This document shows, piece by piece, positions 33,230 to 44,567 of a stretch of DNA of 64,000 nucleotides. Origin of the DNA: Limnohabitans sp. Jir61 (GTDB lineage: Bacteria > Pseudomonadota > Gammaproteobacteria > Burkholderiales > Burkholderiaceae_C). A program made the position numbers and the translations under genes. Position 1 is the stretch's first letter. Each line of letters opens with the position of its first letter. The stretch is from the NCBI RefSeq assembly GCF_003063545.1, contig NZ_NESD01000002.1:186001-250000 (forward strand), given 5' to 3'. Under the pieces are notes generated by a model, which made no database searches, was not told the DNA's origin, and saw only the letters and a program-made list of their open reading frames with translations.

Positions 33230-34237
33230 TTATTTGTGGCTGAGGGCGTTGCTCACCAGCTTGGACGTGATGTCCACAATTTGAATCATGCGGTCATAAG
33301 CCATGCGCGTAGGGCCAATCACACCCAGCGTACCCACCACTAGGCCGTCTACCTCGTACGGAGCACTGACGACCGACAGCTCTTCCATCGGAACAATTTT
33401 GCTTTCGCCGCCGATGTAGATACGCACACCTTCGGCTTGCGCTGAGCTATCCAACAAACGCACCAACTGCGCTTTTTGTTCAAACAAATCAAAGGCGCGA
33501 CGCAGGTTGCCCATGTCGCTAGAGAAATCGCTCACTGACAGCAAGTTGCGCTCGCCGCTGATGATCACGTCATCTTGCACCTGGGTGAGCGCCTCGGTGC
33601 TCACCTGCACCGCAGCCTGCATGAGTGTGGCAATTTCACCGCGCAGCGACTCCACCTCGGCCAGCAGTTTTTCGCGCACTTGCTCAATGGCCATGCCTGC
33701 GAAATGATGGTTCAAGTAGTTTGACGCCTCCACCAGCTGCGAGGCGGTGTAGTCAGTCTCGGTAAACAACACGCGGTTTTGCACATCGCCCTCAGGCGAC
33801 ACGATGATGACCAACAAGCGGCGATCCGACAGGCGCAAAAACTCAATATGGCGAAAGACCGAGCTGCGCTTGGGTGCAATCACCACACCCACAAAGTGCG
33901 ACAAGTCCGACAGCAAATGCGCCGCGTTGGCAATTACTTTTTGAGGCTGGTCAGGCGCTAGCGTGGGGGTTTGCATGTGACCGCGCTCGGCGGTCAGCAT
34001 GGTGTCTACAAACAAGCGATAGCCCAAGGCTGTGGGAATGCGGCCTGCCGAGGTATGGGGGCTTGCAATGAAGCCTAACTCCTCCAAATCGGACATCACA
34101 TTGCGGATGGTGGCAGGCGACAGTTCAATGCCAGTGGCGCGAGACAACGTGCGCGAACCGACGGGTTGCCCGTCGGCGATATAGCGCTCTACTAGCGCTT
34201 TGAGCAATAACTTGGCGCGATCGTCTAGCATGGTCAT
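33230..34237 (-). CDS. hrcA: Heat-inducible transcription repressor HrcA
   Basis: 335 residues. Winged-helix N-terminus ([51 protein letters not shown]) followed by the GAF-like dimerisation domain and the C-terminal [21 protein letters not shown]. HrcA represses heat-shock genes by binding CIRCE and depends on GroEL for activity. A perfect CIRCE precedes rpoH at 49382-49408 in this window. No CIRCE is seen in front of hrcA itself. Divergent from nadK. Confidence 0.95.
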   Translation of the reverse strand: MTMLDDRAKLLLKALVERYIADGQPVGSRTLSRATGIELSPATIRNVMSDLEELGFIASPHTSAGRIPTALGYRLFVDTMLTAERGHMQTPTLAPDQPQKVIANAAHLLSDLSHFVGVVIAPKRSSVFRHIEFLRLSDRRLLVIIVSPEGDVQNRVLFTETDYTASQLVEASNYLNHHFAGMAIEQVREKLLAEVESLRGEIATLMQAAVQVSTEALTQVQDDVIISGERNLLSVSDFSSDMGNLRRAFDLFEQKAQLVRLLDSSAQAEGVRIYIGGESKIVPMEELSVVSAPYEVDGLVVGTLGVIGPTRMAYDRMIQIVDITSKLVSNALSHK

Positions 34238-34270
34238 CCTGTTGTCGAATTTTAGTGATGTAATTTGCCT

Positions 34271-35167
34271 ATGAAATCAAAGTTTCGTCAGATTGCCTTG
34301 CTTGGGAAATACCACTTGAACTCAGGTTCAAGCGCTAGCCCATCTTCTCGCCAAACCTTAGAGAGCATTGCCGAGCTCTTGCACACACTCGGCTGCGAAG
34401 TCATCCTAGAGCATGACACAGCCGCCGGTTCTGGTCTGAACGGCTACACCGTGAAGACCACCGAAGAAATCGGCAAGTCTTGTGACTTGGCCATTGTGCT
34501 CGGCGGCGACGGCACGATGCTAGGCTATGCACGTCAATTGGCACCGCACAACGTGCCGCTAATTGGTATCAACCAAGGCCGCTTAGGCTTCATCACCGAC
34601 ATTCCTCTGAGCGAAGTAAAAAACACGCTCACCACCATGCTCAGCGGCGGCTACGAAGAAGATCGACGTGCTCTGATGCGCGCCAAAGTGTGGCGTGATG
34701 GGCATTGCGTGTTCAATGCACTCGCTTTGAACGACGTTGTGGTCAACCGCGGCGCGACCAGCGGCATGTTGGAAGTGCGTGTCGCTGTGGATGGCCGCTT
34801 CGTGGCGAACCAACGTGCCGACGGTTTGATCATTGCCACCCCCACTGGCTCTACCGCTTACTCACTGTCGGTCGGCGGCCCCTTGCTTCACCCATCGCTA
34901 CCTGCTTGGGTTTTGGCCCCGATTGCGCCGCACACGCTGTCAAACCGCCCTATCGTGTTGGCTGACACAGGCGAGGTCACGATTGACCTCGTGGCCGGTC
35001 GCGACGCCAGTGCCAACTTTGACATGCAATCGCTCGCATCGCTCTTGATTGGCGACCGCATCACCGTGAAGCGCTCCAACTACCACGCCACCTTTTTGCA
35101 CCCACGCGGCTGGAGCTATTACGACACCCTGCGCCAAAAACTGCACTGGAACGAGGGCGGCGCATGA
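34271..35167 (+). CDS. nadK: NAD kinase
   Basis: 298 residues from ATG 34271 (the TTG six bases earlier is less likely). It phosphorylates NAD to NADP with ATP. Motifs: [15 protein letters not shown] (GGDGT), [13 protein letters not shown] and the substrate-binding [19 protein letters not shown]. It is first of the nadK-recN-rapZ operon, with 4-bp overlaps between genes. Confidence 0.95.
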   Translation: MKSKFRQIALLGKYHLNSGSSASPSSRQTLESIAELLHTLGCEVILEHDTAAGSGLNGYTVKTTEEIGKSCDLAIVLGGDGTMLGYARQLAPHNVPLIGINQGRLGFITDIPLSEVKNTLTTMLSGGYEEDRRALMRAKVWRDGHCVFNALALNDVVVNRGATSGMLEVRVAVDGRFVANQRADGLIIATPTGSTAYSLSVGGPLLHPSLPAWVLAPIAPHTLSNRPIVLADTGEVTIDLVAGRDASANFDMQSLASLLIGDRITVKRSNYHATFLHPRGWSYYDTLRQKLHWNEGGA

Positions 35168-36837
35168 GTTTGCAACATATCGTTTTGCGCGATTTTGTGA
35201 TCGTGCGCGAACTGGACCTCGATTTGTCGAGCGGCTTTTCTGCGCTCACCGGCGAGACCGGTGCTGGCAAATCGATTTTGATAGACGCCTTGCAATTGGT
35301 GCTGGGCGCACGTGCTGAAACCAGCGTGGTGCGAGAGGGCGCAGCCCGTGCCGAAATTTGCGCCGAGTTTGACACCACACCCGAGATCGTGAAGTGGCTG
35401 GATAACGAAGGCTTTGCAGACATCGCCACCGAAGACCAACTACTCCTCAAACGTACGATTGATGCACAAGGCAAAAGCCGCGCGTGGATTAACGGCAGCC
35501 CCGCCACCGCCACCCAACTGCGCGCCTTAGGCGACATGGTGCTCGACATCCACGGCCAACACGCCTGGCAAAGCCTGACCCGTCCTGATGCAGTGCGCGG
35601 CTTGCTCGACGCCTATGCAAGCGTGACGCTGCAAGGCCTGACCCAAACATGGACGCAATGGCGTCAAGCCACCCAAGCCCTTCACGAAGCACGCACCGCA
35701 CAAGCCACACTGCAAGAAGAGCGCGAGCGTTTACTGTGGCAAATTGCCGAGGTCGACAAGCTGAGCCCCGCCGAAGACGAGTGGGACGAGCTCAACAGCC
35801 AACACACGCGTCTGTCCAACGCACAAGCCTTAATGGATGCCGCACAAGCGGCCATCCAATCGTTAGAAGACGACGACAGCGGCGCACTGCGCCTGTTGGC
35901 CAAAGCGCAAGACGCGCTGCAAGACCAAACCGATGTAGAGCCCGAATTCACCGCGCTGGTGGATGTGCTGGCCTCTAGCCTCGCGCAAGCGGGCGATGTG
36001 GCGCATTCGCTCAACGCCTATTTAGGCCGCACCGAACTTGACCCCGCACGCTTGCAAACGTTGGACGACCGCATGTCGTTGTGGATGTCTTTGGCGCGCC
36101 GCTTCAAGCGCACGCCGCAAGAACTCCCTGCGCTCTACCTAGAGTGGAAAACCCGTTTGACGCAGCTCGATGCTGCAACCGACCTTGAAGCGCTTGAGGC
36201 CAGAGAAGCCAAAGCTGCAGCCGCGTACCAAACAGAAGCTCGCAAAATTTCGCAAGCCCGCACACAAGCCGCACCCAAACTCGCCACCGCCATTACCCAA
36301 GCCATGCAAGGCTTGGGCATGCAAGGCGGCCGCTTTGAGGTGCAGCTCGACAAGACCGAGCAACCCACAGCCAGCGGCCTTGAGAGCATCACCTTCTTGG
36401 TGGCTGGCCACCCCGGCAGCACGCCGCGCCCTGTGGGCAAAGTGGCTTCGGGTGGTGAGTTGTCGCGCATTGCTTTGGCGATTGCCGTAACCACCAGCGA
36501 GCTGGGCACGGCGCAAACCCTGATTTTTGACGAGGTTGACTCTGGCGTGGGCGGCGCAGTGGCCGAAACCGTCGGCCGCTTGATGAAGCAGCTAGGCATT
36601 GACCGCCAAGTGCTAGCCGTGACCCACTTGCCACAAGTTGCCGCGTGTGCGGATCACCACTTGGTAGTGTCCAAACACAGCGATGCGCAAGGCACATCGA
36701 GTCAAGTCAACGCCCTGAGTGCCGATGCACGGGTGAACGAAATTGCACGCATGCTGGGCGGCGAAAAGGTGTCAGACACCACCCTCGCCCATGCGCGTGA
36801 AATGCTTCAAACCTCTGCGAAGACTGGCAAAAAATGA
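35164..36837 (+). CDS. recN: DNA repair protein RecN
   Basis: 557 residues. SMC-like ATPase for double-strand break repair. Walker [15 protein letters not shown] near 32, a long central coiled coil (about 160-390), the ABC signature [16 protein letters not shown] near 425, Walker [15 protein letters not shown] near 450. The start overlaps nadK by 4 bp (ATGA). Confidence 0.95.
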   Translation: MSLQHIVLRDFVIVRELDLDLSSGFSALTGETGAGKSILIDALQLVLGARAETSVVREGAARAEICAEFDTTPEIVKWLDNEGFADIATEDQLLLKRTIDAQGKSRAWINGSPATATQLRALGDMVLDIHGQHAWQSLTRPDAVRGLLDAYASVTLQGLTQTWTQWRQATQALHEARTAQATLQEERERLLWQIAEVDKLSPAEDEWDELNSQHTRLSNAQALMDAAQAAIQSLEDDDSGALRLLAKAQDALQDQTDVEPEFTALVDVLASSLAQAGDVAHSLNAYLGRTELDPARLQTLDDRMSLWMSLARRFKRTPQELPALYLEWKTRLTQLDAATDLEALEAREAKAAAAYQTEARKISQARTQAAPKLATAITQAMQGLGMQGGRFEVQLDKTEQPTASGLESITFLVAGHPGSTPRPVGKVASGGELSRIALAIAVTTSELGTAQTLIFDEVDSGVGGAVAETVGRLMKQLGIDRQVLAVTHLPQVAACADHHLVVSKHSDAQGTSSQVNALSADARVNEIARMLGGEKVSDTTLAHAREMLQTSAKTGKK

Positions 36838-37712
36838 AACAAGAACTGGTGCTCATCACAGGCATGTCCGGCTCGGGCAAGTCTGTGGCGCTGAACGCGT
36901 TAGAAGACGCGGGCTACTACTGCGTGGACAACCTCCCACCCGAGTTGCTGCTGCCATTCGTGCAACTGGAACAGCAACAAAGTATCAGCAAGGTAGCCAT
37001 CGCGATGGATGTACGAAGCGCCAGCTCTTTGCCTTTGGTCCCTGCTCAGCTCGCTCATCTGCGAACAATGGACGTGGATGTACGTTTGCTGTTCTTAGAC
37101 GCGACCACCGAAATTTTGGTGCACCGCTTTTCAGAAACACGCCGCCGCCACCCCCTCTCGCGCCAAGATGGTCAAGACGTGATTCGAGATCAACAACGTG
37201 ACTTGGTCGAAGCGATTGAGCATGAGCGCGAGCTGCTGTCCGAGCTGCGGGAAGAGTCGCACATCATCGACACCAGCTTGTTGCGCAGCAGCAAGTTACA
37301 GGGCTACATCAAGTCGCTCATTTCGGCGCCAGCCACACAGCTGACGCTGATGTTTGAATCCTTCGCCTTCAAGCGCGGCATCCCCGTGCATGCCGACTAC
37401 GTGTTTGACGTGCGCATGCTGCCCAATCCGCACTATGAACCCGCCTTGCGCCCGCTCACGGGTCGCGATGCGCCTGTGGCGGACTGGTTAGCCGAACACG
37501 GCGCGGTGGAAAAAATGGCCAGCCAAATCACCGACTTCATGAATACCTGGTTGCCTGACCTCAACCAAGACCACCGGAGCTATGTGACCGTGGCCATTGG
37601 CTGCACCGGTGGACAACACCGTTCTGTTTATTTGGTGGAGTTGCTATCCAAGCGCTTTGCCAAAGAGTGGGTCACGCTCAAGCGTCACCGCGAACTAGAC
37701 GTTGCGCCTTAA
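36834..37712 (+). CDS. rapZ: RNase adapter protein RapZ / YvcJ-family nucleotide-binding protein
   Basis: 292 residues. Walker [20 protein letters not shown] at the N-terminus, [12 protein letters not shown] next, and the C-terminal [16 protein letters not shown] of the RapZ family. In E. coli RapZ guides RNase E to GlmZ; the betaproteobacterial role is less clear. Overlaps recN by 4 bp. Convergent with mutY, overlapping its end by 4 bp. Confidence 0.93.
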   Translation: MKQELVLITGMSGSGKSVALNALEDAGYYCVDNLPPELLLPFVQLEQQQSISKVAIAMDVRSASSLPLVPAQLAHLRTMDVDVRLLFLDATTEILVHRFSETRRRHPLSRQDGQDVIRDQQRDLVEAIEHERELLSELREESHIIDTSLLRSSKLQGYIKSLISAPATQLTLMFESFAFKRGIPVHADYVFDVRMLPNPHYEPALRPLTGRDAPVADWLAEHGAVEKMASQITDFMNTWLPDLNQDHRSYVTVAIGCTGGQHRSVYLVELLSKRFAKEWVTLKRHRELDVAP

Positions 37713-38755
37713 TTCGTCAGCAGCTTACGAATAGGCGCAGGCAGACCCAGCGCTGGCCAGTCGGACTTAATCACCCACTGCCCCTCACCCATCGCAGCGC
37801 CCAACTTCACAGAACTTGGCAAACTCAAATGCACGGGATGCAAGTGCAAATCCTTGTGCGTCAGCACATGCTTAAACACCGTGCCATCCTGCAGCTGCGT
37901 GCGGAACTTGGCGGGCAAAGCCGCCACCAAAGCCTCAAAACTTTCAAACACAGGCAAGCAATACAAACCCGCCCACACGCCGGTTTGCGGGCGCTGCATC
38001 AGCCAAACATCGCCATTGCTAGTCACGGCGTGCAGCAACCACAACTGCTCTGACGTGCGTTTGAGTTTGCGTGTTTTCACCGGATAGGCTTCGGGCTGGC
38101 CTTCGTCCTTGGCCACGCAAGCATCGGCAACAGGACATTGCGCACATTGCGGTTTTTTGGGCGTGCACACAGTGGCCCCCAAATCCATCACCCCTTGGGT
38201 ATAGCGCGGCATGGCATTTTTCACATCACACTGGGGCAACATGGTTTGGGCGATGGCCCACAGTGCTTTCTCTACCTTCGTTGAAGCCAAATCATCTTTG
38301 AAGCCCAAATAGCGTGTGAGCACGCGCTTGACGTTGCCATCCAAGATGGCAATGGGTTCGCCAAAACACAGCGAAGCCACCGCCGCTGCGGTGGAGCGGC
38401 CAATGCCGGGCAAGGTTTGCAAGGTTTCAGAATCACGCGGAAACACGCCACCGTGCAAAGCGACCACATCCTGCGCCGCACGATGCATGTTGCGAGCGCG
38501 GCTGTAGTAGCCCAAGCCACTCCACAGGCCCAGCACTTCGTCTTGATGCGCAGCGGCTAAATCTGCCACGGTGGGAAAACGCGCCATGAAACGCGCAAAG
38601 TACTCACGCACCGTGACAACTTGCGTTTGCTGCAACATGATTTCCGACAGCCACACGGCATACGGGTCTTGCGTGTTTTGCCATGGCAGGTCATGACGGC
38701 CATGTTTTTTTTGCCACGCCACCACGGTGTCGCCAAAGCTCTTTATCGTCGTCAT
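37709..38755 (-). CDS. mutY: Adenine DNA glycosylase MutY
   Basis: 348 residues from ATG 38755; the frame is open further upstream but that lies within mutM. It removes A opposite 8-oxoG. Catalytic region [25 protein letters not shown], helix-hairpin-helix with [15 protein letters not shown], Fe-S ligands [17 protein letters not shown], and a C-terminal Nudix-like domain ([31 protein letters not shown]). The ATG overlaps the mutM stop (ATGA), coupling the two repair genes. Confidence 0.95.
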   Translation of the reverse strand: MTTIKSFGDTVVAWQKKHGRHDLPWQNTQDPYAVWLSEIMLQQTQVVTVREYFARFMARFPTVADLAAAHQDEVLGLWSGLGYYSRARNMHRAAQDVVALHGGVFPRDSETLQTLPGIGRSTAAAVASLCFGEPIAILDGNVKRVLTRYLGFKDDLASTKVEKALWAIAQTMLPQCDVKNAMPRYTQGVMDLGATVCTPKKPQCAQCPVADACVAKDEGQPEAYPVKTRKLKRTSEQLWLLHAVTSNGDVWLMQRPQTGVWAGLYCLPVFESFEALVAALPAKFRTQLQDGTVFKHVLTHKDLHLHPVHLSLPSSVKLGAAMGEGQWVIKSDWPALGLPAPIRKLLTN

Positions 38756-39567
38756 GGTTTTTGGCACACGGTGCAGTAATAGGTCGAACGCTGGCCTTGC
38801 TGAATGCGGCGGATCGTCGTACCGCACACGCGGCATGGCTCGCCCACGCGGTCATACACATGGGCTTCGAGTTGAAAGTAACCGTTCTTGCCGTCGGCGG
38901 CAGAGAAGTCGCGCAAAGTGCTGCCACCTTTTTTGACGGCACGGGTCAACACATCCATCACGGCCAAGCGCAGCTTTTCAGCACGAGGTCGACTGATGCG
39001 ATCAGCGCGAGTGGTGGGACGAATGCCTGCCAAGAACAAGGCTTCTGACGCATAAATATTGCCCACACCCACCACCAACTCCCCAGCAAGCAACACCTGC
39101 TTGATGGCAGATTTGCGTTTGCGCAAACCGGCATGAAAGGCCTCTAGCTCAAAGCCACCGTTCAAAGGCTCCACACCCAAGTGGCCCAGTAGTTTGACTG
39201 CTTCTGCACTTTGCTCACTGGGCGCAAACACCACCGCGCCAAAGCGGCGTGGGTCGTTCAAGCGCAGCAAGCCTTGAGTGGTGTCTAAATCAAAGTGATC
39301 ATGTGCTTGTGCTGCACTGCGGTCGTTACCAAACAGCAAGCTACCCGACATGCCCAAGTGCCAGAGCAACAGACCATCGTTCAAATCGACCAACAAATAC
39401 TTGCCACGGCGTCGCACGCCCAACACTTGCCGACCCACCAATGACTCAGGCTTGCAGCCCAAAGACCAACGCAAGGGCTTGCCTACGCGCACCCCAGTCA
39501 CGCGCGCGCCTGCTATGCGATCGGCAAAGCTCAGGCGGGTCACTTCGACTTCGGGTAATTCAGGCAT
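38752..39567 (-). CDS. mutM: Formamidopyrimidine-DNA glycosylase MutM (Fpg)
   Basis: 271 residues. N-terminal catalytic Pro2/Glu3 in MPELPEVEV, helix-two-turn-helix with [18 protein letters not shown]-terminal zinc finger [25 protein letters not shown]. Removes 8-oxoG and ring-opened purines. First gene of a mutM-mutY unit; divergent from the TPR gene. Confidence 0.96.
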   Translation of the reverse strand: MPELPEVEVTRLSFADRIAGARVTGVRVGKPLRWSLGCKPESLVGRQVLGVRRRGKYLLVDLNDGLLLWHLGMSGSLLFGNDRSAAQAHDHFDLDTTQGLLRLNDPRRFGAVVFAPSEQSAEAVKLLGHLGVEPLNGGFELEAFHAGLRKRKSAIKQVLLAGELVVGVGNIYASEALFLAGIRPTTRADRISRPRAEKLRLAVMDVLTRAVKKGGSTLRDFSAADGKNGYFQLEAHVYDRVGEPCRVCGTTIRRIQQGQRSTYYCTVCQKP

Positions 39568-39607
39568 AGGTGGGCAAGGAAAATGTGTCAGCGATTATGA
39601 TGCGAGT

Positions 39608-41251
39608 ATGAAATTCCCCTTGTCCGCCGCCCGTCTTTGGGCCCTGCGTATCACGCTAGTCACCGCGGCTTCTTGCGCCGCTCCCATCATCGGCCATGCG
39701 CAAGCCAGCGATTCCGACAAGACCGAAAACTCTGCCATGAACGGCGAGTTGCTTTATGAAATTTTGCTTGGCGAGATGAACCTGCGCCATGGCGAGCCTG
39801 CCGCTGGTTTTTCACTGTTGCTCGATGCAGCACGCAAATCCAATGATGTAGCCTTGTATGACCGTGCAGTGGAAATTGCGTTGCAAGCGCGTTCAGGCGA
39901 TGGCGCATTGATGGCTGCACGCGCTTGGTCAAGCGCTTGGCCACAAGACCGCAAGGCCAACAACCAAGTGCTGCAAATTTTGTTAGCGCTCAACCAAGTC
40001 GTCGAGAGTTTAGAGCCGTTGAAAAAGGAAATTGCATTAGCACCCGATACCGAGCGTGATGCCGCGATCAACCTCATCCCTCGCCACTACGCACGCGTCA
40101 CCGATAAAAAGCGTGCAGCTGCCGTGGTAGAGCAAGCGCTTGAGCCCTACCTGAACAAAAGTAACACCACGGGTGCTACCGCTTGGACCAGTTTGGGCCG
40201 TATGCGTTTGGCCAGCGATGACTTTGCTGGGGCTGTCGACTCAAGTAAAAAAGGCCAAGCCGCCGATAGCAAAGCCCAAGGCCCTTTGCTGCTGGCGATG
40301 GAGTTGATGAGCAAAAATGTTTCAGGTGCCGAACTCTTGGTTCAACAAGGCTTGCGCAAACAAGACGGTTCAGAAATGGCCATGAGCTATGTACGCGTAC
40401 TGATTGAGTTAGAGCGCTACAAAGAAGCCACCGAACAATTGCAAGCCATCACCCGCAGAGACTCCAAACTAGCGGATGCATGGCTGGTATTGGGCTCCCT
40501 GCAATTTGAACAAGGCCAAGACAAAGATGCGGAAGCCTCATTGGCCCGCTATGTGATCTTGGCCAGCAACACACCTTCGGACACCAGCACGCGAGGCTTA
40601 AACCAAGCCCAAACACGTCGTGCTGCACTGCTGGCTCGCCAAGGCAAGATGAGCGAAGCGCGTGAACTGATTCATCAAATTCCAGCCAACAACGCCGATG
40701 AGCAGCGCAGCCGCGTGTTGGCTGAAGTACAACTTTTACGTGAACACCGCCAATGGCAAGCTGCCTTTGATTTATTAGCGGCCAACAGCGGCGGCGACAC
40801 CGACCTCATTTACGAACAAGCCATGTTGGCTGAAAAGCTCAATAAGCTCGATGACATGGAAAAGCTGCTGCGCAAAGTCATTGCACAAAACCCCAGCTAC
40901 TACAACGCTTACAACGCATTGGGCTTTTCATTGGCAGATCGCAATATTCGACTGCCTGAAGCCAAACAACTCATCGTCAAAGCTCTGACCTTTGCACCAG
41001 ATGATCCGTTCATCACCGACAGCTTGGGTTGGGTCGAGTTCCGCATGGGCAACCTCGGTGCTGCACTGACTTACCTGCAAAAAGCCTACAAAGACCGTGC
41101 TGATGCTGAGATTGCAGCCCACTTGGGTGAGGTACTTTGGAAGATGAAGCGCCAAGACGAAGCCTTCAAAATCTGGCGTGAGGGCCTGAACAATGCACCT
41201 AACAACGAGACCTTGCAAGAAACTTTGCAACGCCTCAAACCTGCGCTGTAA
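39608..41251 (+). CDS. Exported tetratricopeptide-repeat protein
   Basis: 547 residues from ATG 39608, which gives a signal peptide (ALRITLVTAASCAAPIIGHAQA). TPR units run throughout, e.g. LADAWLVLGSLQFEQGQDKDAEASLARY and YYNAYNALGFSLADRNIRLPEAKQLIVKAL, then TYLQKAYKDRADAEIAAHLGEVLWKM. Periplasmic or membrane-bound scaffold; genes of this kind commonly precede lolB in this group. It is 3 bp before lolB. Confidence 0.85.
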   Translation: MKFPLSAARLWALRITLVTAASCAAPIIGHAQASDSDKTENSAMNGELLYEILLGEMNLRHGEPAAGFSLLLDAARKSNDVALYDRAVEIALQARSGDGALMAARAWSSAWPQDRKANNQVLQILLALNQVVESLEPLKKEIALAPDTERDAAINLIPRHYARVTDKKRAAAVVEQALEPYLNKSNTTGATAWTSLGRMRLASDDFAGAVDSSKKGQAADSKAQGPLLLAMELMSKNVSGAELLVQQGLRKQDGSEMAMSYVRVLIELERYKEATEQLQAITRRDSKLADAWLVLGSLQFEQGQDKDAEASLARYVILASNTPSDTSTRGLNQAQTRRAALLARQGKMSEARELIHQIPANNADEQRSRVLAEVQLLREHRQWQAAFDLLAANSGGDTDLIYEQAMLAEKLNKLDDMEKLLRKVIAQNPSYYNAYNALGFSLADRNIRLPEAKQLIVKALTFAPDDPFITDSLGWVEFRMGNLGAALTYLQKAYKDRADAEIAAHLGEVLWKMKRQDEAFKIWREGLNNAPNNETLQETLQRLKPAL

Positions 41252-41254
41252 ACC

Positions 41255-41749
41255 ATGCGCTGTTGGTGGATTGCTTTGCTGATGAGTACGTTGCTGGTTG
41301 GCTGCGCCACGCCTAGCCGCACGGCCAAGTCTTTTAGCACCGAGCAAGCCAACATGCCTGAATGGCAAGGCCGCATCAGCGTGCAAGTATTGGGCGACAC
41401 CCCCTCATCGATGAGTGCCAGCTTCTTGCTGCGTGGCGATGCGAAAAACGGCGAGTTAGATTTGTATTCACCGCTGGGTACAACCCTCGGCGCACTGCAA
41501 TGGACACCTCAACTGGTGCAGCTCAGCGATGGCGGCAAGCACCAGTACTTCAACTCCCTGGCTGAACTGACTGAAAAAGCCACGGGTGCTGCATTGCCCG
41601 TTGAAGCCATCTTTGGTTGGCTACAAGGCCAACAGGTCAATATCAGAGGGTGGCAGGCTGATTTATCTAGCGTGTCGCAAGGCTCACTCTTTGCACGTCG
41701 GACAGAACCAGCGCCCGAAGTGACGCTGCGCATCAAACTCGACCAGTAA
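41255..41749 (+). CDS. lolB: Outer-membrane lipoprotein receptor LolB
   Basis: 164 residues. Lipobox LLVGCATP at the start. MPEWQGRISVQVLGDTPSSMSASFLLRG and GELDLYSPLGTTLGALQW match the LolB barrel. It accepts lipoproteins from LolA and inserts them in the outer membrane. It lies between the TPR gene and ispE, a standard betaproteobacterial order, 3 bp from each. Confidence 0.88.
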   Translation: MRCWWIALLMSTLLVGCATPSRTAKSFSTEQANMPEWQGRISVQVLGDTPSSMSASFLLRGDAKNGELDLYSPLGTTLGALQWTPQLVQLSDGGKHQYFNSLAELTEKATGAALPVEAIFGWLQGQQVNIRGWQADLSSVSQGSLFARRTEPAPEVTLRIKLDQ

Positions 41750-41752
41750 AAC

Positions 41753-42598
41753 ATGCGCTCGCTACACAACGTCTTAGCCCCTGCCAAGCTCAATCTGTTT
41801 TTGCACATCACTGGGCGACGCGATGATGGTTACCACTTGCTGCAATCGGTCTTCATGCTGATTGACTGGTGCGACACCCTGCACTTTGATGTGCGTGACG
41901 ACGGTGTGATAGAGCGCGAAGACCTCAACGTGGTGCTGCCTGCCGATGATTTGGTCATGCGTGCCGCGCAATCACTGCAACGCGCCAGCGGCACGCCCTT
42001 GGGTGTGCACATCGCGATTGAAAAATACATCCCTGCCCAAGCTGGAATGGGCGGAGGCTCATCCGATGCAGCAACCACCCTGCTGGCCCTCAACCGTTTG
42101 TGGGGCTTGAACTGGCCGCTCTCCAAACTCATGCCTTTGGGGTTGGCACTGGGGGCTGATGTGCCGTTTTTCTTAAGTGGTCACAACGCTTGGATTGAAG
42201 GCATTGGCGAACAAATTACGCCCATTGATGTGCCTGCCGCGCGCTTTGCCGTGGTCAAGCCCAACGCGGGTTTGGAGACAGCCAAAATTTTTCGCGCACC
42301 AGAGCTGCAAAGGGCTACAGAAACTGCTACAATGCCGTTCTTCGCTGCTAATCCGTACGGTTTTGGTCGTAATGATTTGCAGCCAGTAGCTCAGGCGTTG
42401 TGCCCAGAGATTACCGAAGCCATTCAATGGTTAGGCTCTTTTGGGTTAAGCCCTCGCATGACAGGCTCTGGCAGCGCAGTGTTTGCCCAGTTACCCGATG
42501 GTGTGCTGATTGATTCAGCCCCACACAACTGGCAAATGCGGATATGCAGCAATATGGCAGTTCATCCACAAGCGGGTTGGGCAGCCAGTGAAAGTTAA
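41753..42598 (+). CDS. ispE: 4-diphosphocytidyl-2-C-methyl-D-erythritol kinase
   Basis: 281 residues. GHMP kinase of the non-mevalonate isoprenoid pathway. LAPAKLNLFLHITGRRDDGYHLLQSVF at the start, ATP-binding PAQAGMGGGSSDAATTLLALN near 100, C-terminal RMTGSGSAVFAQL. Directly upstream of tRNA-Gln and prs, the common order. Confidence 0.95.
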   Translation: MRSLHNVLAPAKLNLFLHITGRRDDGYHLLQSVFMLIDWCDTLHFDVRDDGVIEREDLNVVLPADDLVMRAAQSLQRASGTPLGVHIAIEKYIPAQAGMGGGSSDAATTLLALNRLWGLNWPLSKLMPLGLALGADVPFFLSGHNAWIEGIGEQITPIDVPAARFAVVKPNAGLETAKIFRAPELQRATETATMPFFAANPYGFGRNDLQPVAQALCPEITEAIQWLGSFGLSPRMTGSGSAVFAQLPDGVLIDSAPHNWQMRICSNMAVHPQAGWAASES

Positions 42599-42630
42599 CG
42601 GTTGGTCGCTGCAAAGCGCCTGACCTGTGT

Positions 42631-42707
42631 AGGGGAGTCGCCAAGTTGGTTAAGGCACCGGATTTTGATTCCGGCATTCGAAGGTTCGAGTCCTTCTTCC
42701 CCTGCCA
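42631..42707 (+). tRNA. tRNA-Gln(TTG)
   Basis: 77 nt with CCA. Acceptor AGGGGAG/TTCCCCT, anticodon arm CCGGATTTTGATTCCGG with anticodon TTG, T loop TTCGAGT. It is uninterrupted, unlike the two tRNA(CAU) genes of the island. Confidence 0.95.
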
Positions 42708-42792
42708 AATTTCTTAAAAAGCACATCCGTGCTTGGTTTGCAAGTGACGACTTATTGCGTCATTGGTCTTGAAGCGAAAGTCACACGTCATC

Positions 42793-43767
42793 ATGTCGAA
42801 CCACACCCCCGACTTCATGGTCTTTACCGGCAATGCCAATCCTACTTTGGCCGCCGAAATTGCAACCCACCTCGGCATCGAAGTAGGCGCAGCCCATGTG
42901 GGCCGCTTCTCTGACGGCGAAGTCACCGTTGAAATCAACCAAAACGTGCGTGCCCGCGATGTGTTCGTGGTGCAAAGCACATGCGCACCCACCAACGAAA
43001 GTGTGATGGAGTTGCTGATCATGGTCGACGCTTTGAAGCGCGCCTCAGCAGAGCGCATCAGCGCGGTCATCCCCTACTTCGGCTATGCCCGTCAAGACCG
43101 CCGCCCACGTTCAAGCCGTGTGCCAATCTCTGCCAAGCTGGTGGCAGATTTGTTGCAAACCGCTGGCGTGGCCCGCGTGTTGACCATGGACTTGCACGCT
43201 GACCAAATTCAAGGTTTCTTCGACATTCCCGTCGACAACATCTACGCATCTCCCGTTTTGTTGGGCGACTTGCGCACGAAAAACTACGAAGACCTGATCG
43301 TTGTGTCACCCGATGTGGGTGGTGTGGTGCGCGCCCGCGCTTTGGCCAAGCAACTCGGTTGCGATTTGGCCATCATCGACAAGCGTCGTCCCAAAGCCAA
43401 CGTGTCTGAAGTGATGAACGTCATTGGCGACATCGAAGGCCGCAACTGCGTGATCATGGACGACATGATCGACACCGCAGGCACTTTGGTGAAAGCCGCT
43501 GAAGTTTTGAAAACACGTGGTGCCAAGAAGGTTTACGCCTACTGCACACACCCCATCTTCTCTGGCCCTGCGATTGAACGCATTGCCAAAGGCGATGCCC
43601 TCGACGAAGTTGTGGTGACCAACACCATTCCTTTGAGCGAAGCTGGCCGCGCCTGCAAGAAAATCCGCCAACTCACCGTGGCTCCGTTGATCGCCGAAAC
43701 GATCCAACGCATTGCCAGCGGCGAGTCGGTCATGAGCTTGTTCTCCGACCAAGACCAGCTGTTCTAA
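42793..43767 (+). CDS. prs: Ribose-phosphate pyrophosphokinase
   Basis: 324 residues from ATG 42793. It makes PRPP from ribose 5-phosphate and ATP. The N-terminal [42 protein letters not shown] and the PRPP-binding [21 protein letters not shown] are typical. Intact. Confidence 0.96.
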   Translation: MSNHTPDFMVFTGNANPTLAAEIATHLGIEVGAAHVGRFSDGEVTVEINQNVRARDVFVVQSTCAPTNESVMELLIMVDALKRASAERISAVIPYFGYARQDRRPRSSRVPISAKLVADLLQTAGVARVLTMDLHADQIQGFFDIPVDNIYASPVLLGDLRTKNYEDLIVVSPDVGGVVRARALAKQLGCDLAIIDKRRPKANVSEVMNVIGDIEGRNCVIMDDMIDTAGTLVKAAEVLKTRGAKKVYAYCTHPIFSGPAIERIAKGDALDEVVVTNTIPLSEAGRACKKIRQLTVAPLIAETIQRIASGESVMSLFSDQDQLF

Positions 43768-43802
43768 ACAGCCAGCGTCCAAGTCGTCGAACATCGACCC
43801 CG

Positions 43803-43827
43803 GGCTGCATTCATGCAGCCTATTTTT
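43803..43827 (+). terminator. Rho-independent terminator after prs
   Basis: GGCTGCAT-TC-ATGCAGCC followed by TATTTTT, 36 bp after the prs stop. Confidence 0.8.
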
Positions 43828-43874
43828 GAAACTGGAATCACACTGGTCGCGGTGGGTTCTTACTGGAGTTAATT

Positions 43875-44492
43875 ATGAAATTTGTCGCTTTTGAGCGCGC
43901 TAAGCAGGGAACGGGTGCGAGCCGCCGTCTGCGTATCACTGGTCGTACACCTGGCATCGTCTACGGTGGCGCTACTGAACCTTCATTGATCGAAATCGAT
44001 CACAACGCCTTGTGGCACGCTTTGAAGAAAGAAGCTTTCCACGCTTCTGTCTTGCAGATGGAATTGAACGGCAAAACAACCGAAGTGTTGTTGCGCGACG
44101 TGCAATACCACCCCTTCAAGCAACTCGTGTTGCACATCGATTTCCAACGCATCGATGCCAACACCAAGATGCACAAGAAAGTGCCATTGCACTTCAGCGG
44201 CCAAGAAGAGTCTCCAGCTTTCAAACTGGACCACTGCTTGATCACTCACGTGGCTACAGAATTGGAAATCTCTTGCATGCCTAAAGAGTTGCCAGAGTTC
44301 ATTGCTGTGGACTTGAGCAAGTTGACCAAAGGTCACTCTTTGCACGCCAGCGACATCGTCTTGCCAAAAGGCGTGACTGCTGTGATCCACGGTAAAAACA
44401 ACCCTGTGTTGGTTTCTGTTGTGGCTCCTAAAGCTGAAGCTGAAGCACCTGCTGCTGCCGCCCCAGCTGCAGACAGCAAAAAGAAAAAGTAA
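43875..44492 (+). CDS. rplY: 50S ribosomal protein L25/Ctc
   Basis: 205 residues. N-terminal L25 domain ([32 protein letters not shown]), then the TL5/Ctc C-terminal domain, and an Ala/Pro tail ending in a Lys run. Binds 5S rRNA. GGAG precedes the ATG. Standard position between prs and pth. Confidence 0.95.
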   Translation: MKFVAFERAKQGTGASRRLRITGRTPGIVYGGATEPSLIEIDHNALWHALKKEAFHASVLQMELNGKTTEVLLRDVQYHPFKQLVLHIDFQRIDANTKMHKKVPLHFSGQEESPAFKLDHCLITHVATELEISCMPKELPEFIAVDLSKLTKGHSLHASDIVLPKGVTAVIHGKNNPVLVSVVAPKAEAEAPAAAAPAADSKKKK

Positions 44493-44513
44493 TCTCTTCG
44501 TAGATTGCTACAG

Positions 44514-44537
44514 CGGCCCACCTCGGTGGGCCGTTTT
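44514..44537 (+). terminator. Rho-independent terminator after rplY
   Basis: CGGCCCACC-TC-GGTGGGCCG followed by TTTT, 21 bp after the rplY stop. Confidence 0.8.
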
Positions 44538-44567
44538 CATTGGTGCGCACTCATTGATAATTCACAC

